Source of the DNA: Chloroflexota bacterium
GTDB lineage: Bacteria > Chloroflexota > UBA6077 > JADZDV01
DNA: 5,775 nucleotides
Assembly: GCA_020850915.1 (NCBI GenBank)
Contig: JADZDV010000547.1
Location: 1-5,775, forward strand
Direction of reading: 5' to 3'
Shown here: piece by piece, positions 5,090 to 5,775 of the stretch
Layout of the letters: every line of letters starts with the position of its first letter
Numbering within the stretch: position 1 is the first letter of the stretch
The notes under the pieces: model-generated
Seen by the model: only the letters and a program-made list of their open reading frames with translations
What the model was told of the DNA's origin: nothing
Databases searched by the model: none
Made by a program: the position numbers and the translations under genes

Positions 5090-5775
5090 GTGAAAACCCG
5101 CTGGCGGCTGATCATCATCCTGGCCATCACGCTCTTCTGCGCGGTCGTCCTGTGGCCTTCCGAGGGCGGGCTCAAACTCAGCCTCGGCTCGTGGAATTTC
5201 CAGCGCGACAACTTCAAGCTGGGCCTGGATCTTCAGGGCGGCAGCCAGCTCGTCCTCCAGGCTGACATGTCCAAGGTTGCTGAGGCAGACCGCGCCTCGG
5301 CCATCAAGGGCGTGGCTCAGGTTATCGAGCGCAGGGTCAATGCCTTTGGCGTTGCCGAGCCGATCATCCAGGTTCGCGGCACCGACCGCGTGATCGTCGA
5401 GCTGCCAGGCGAGAAGGACACCGAGCAGGCCAAGCAGCTCATCGGCAAGACCGCTCAGATGGACTTTCGAGAGCAGCAGCCTGACGGCACCTGGGTCGTT
5501 GCGGAGGCGACCGGCAATGACGGGACCCGGAAAGAGCTGACCGGCAAGTATTTCAAGAAGGCGGAGGTCGGCTTCGAGCCCCGCTCGAACCTGCCGCTCA
5601 TCCACTTCGAGTTCAACGACGAAGGCGCCAAGATGTTTGCCGAGATCAGCACCCGCCTGGTCGGCAAGCCGCTCGGCATCTTCCTGGACGGGCAGCCGCT
5701 CACCACACCGACCGTCATCCAGCCGATCACCGGCGGACAGGGCCAGATCACCGGCCGCTTCAGCCTGCCAGAGGC
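5090..5775 (+). CDS. secD: Protein translocase subunit SecD, 3' end missing
   Basis: SecD pairs with SecF in the membrane and uses the proton-motive force to help SecYEG-exported proteins clear the outer face of the membrane. The frame runs from the GTG at 5090 off the end of the window, giving 228 full codons, about half of a usual SecD. Residues 1-6 are basic and about 7-22 form the first membrane helix. The P1 head domain follows, with the family motif FKLGLDLQGGSQLVLQ (42-57), then VIERRVNAFGVAEPIIQ (78-94) and RVIVELPGEKD (100-110). Later come the FEFNDEGAKMFAEIS (173-187) and LGIFLDGQPLTTPTV (195-209) segments that precede the transmembrane bundle. The bundle itself lies beyond the window. 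secF is normally next or fused, but cannot be seen here. The carbonic anhydrase gene upstream is not functionally related, and the AT-rich box in the spacer suggests secD has its own promoter. Confidence 0.95.
   Translation, partial: MKTRWRLIIILAITLFCAVVLWPSEGGLKLSLGSWNFQRDNFKLGLDLQGGSQLVLQADMSKVAEADRASAIKGVAQVIERRVNAFGVAEPIIQVRGTDRVIVELPGEKDTEQAKQLIGKTAQMDFREQQPDGTWVVAEATGNDGTRKELTGKYFKKAEVGFEPRSNLPLIHFEFNDEGAKMFAEISTRLVGKPLGIFLDGQPLTTPTVIQPITGGQGQITGRFSLPE

Noticed and set aside
4865..5605. 246-codon minus-strand frame opposite secD
   Set aside because: It is the shadow of secD, crosses the upstream spacer and the end of the carbonic anhydrase gene, and has no recognisable domain.

Overview
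This window is GC-rich bacterial chromosome. All five main genes read on the + strand and carry full sets of family motifs. GC-ending codons dominate and GTG starts are common (cbiA, def, secD). The SecD sequence, a UPF0284-type CobT in a bacterium and a mycobacterial Rv1284-like beta-carbonic anhydrase together would suit a Chloroflexota lineage (Thermomicrobia or Dehalococcoidia-like). An actinobacterium or another GC-rich phylum is not excluded. This placement is a judgement from remembered sequences, not a search.

Region 1 (1-3133) is the end of a cobalamin operon: cobS (5' end missing), an archaeal/cyanobacterial-type cobT, and cbiA. The three are coupled by 4-bp overlaps (ATGA at 615-618, GTGA at 1757-1760), so they are probably translated together. 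CbiA amidates the corrin ring at an earlier step. CobT activates the lower-ligand base, and CobS joins it to adenosylcobinamide-GDP.

Region 2 (3134-3767) is a short gap with a -10-like box, then def, a peptide deformylase with all three metal-site motifs intact.

Region 3 (3768-4446) is about 680 bp without a convincing large gene. Its left part is dense in inverted repeats. On the minus strand there is a good candidate for an undescribed 48-residue gene (4069-4215) with a strong Shine-Dalgarno and a GC-rich hairpin just after its stop.

Region 4 (4447-4938) is a compact beta-carbonic anhydrase of the Rv1284 type with an extra cysteine beside a zinc ligand. Region 5 (4939-5089) is a spacer with a -10-like box, and secD (Sec translocase subunit) then runs off the right edge.

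The protein-coding content is mostly housekeeping. The parts that deserve a second look are the CobT variant, the repeat-rich spacer with its small antisense gene, and the HHTCCG zinc site. I see no rRNA, tRNA, CRISPR array, complete insertion sequence or phage gene.
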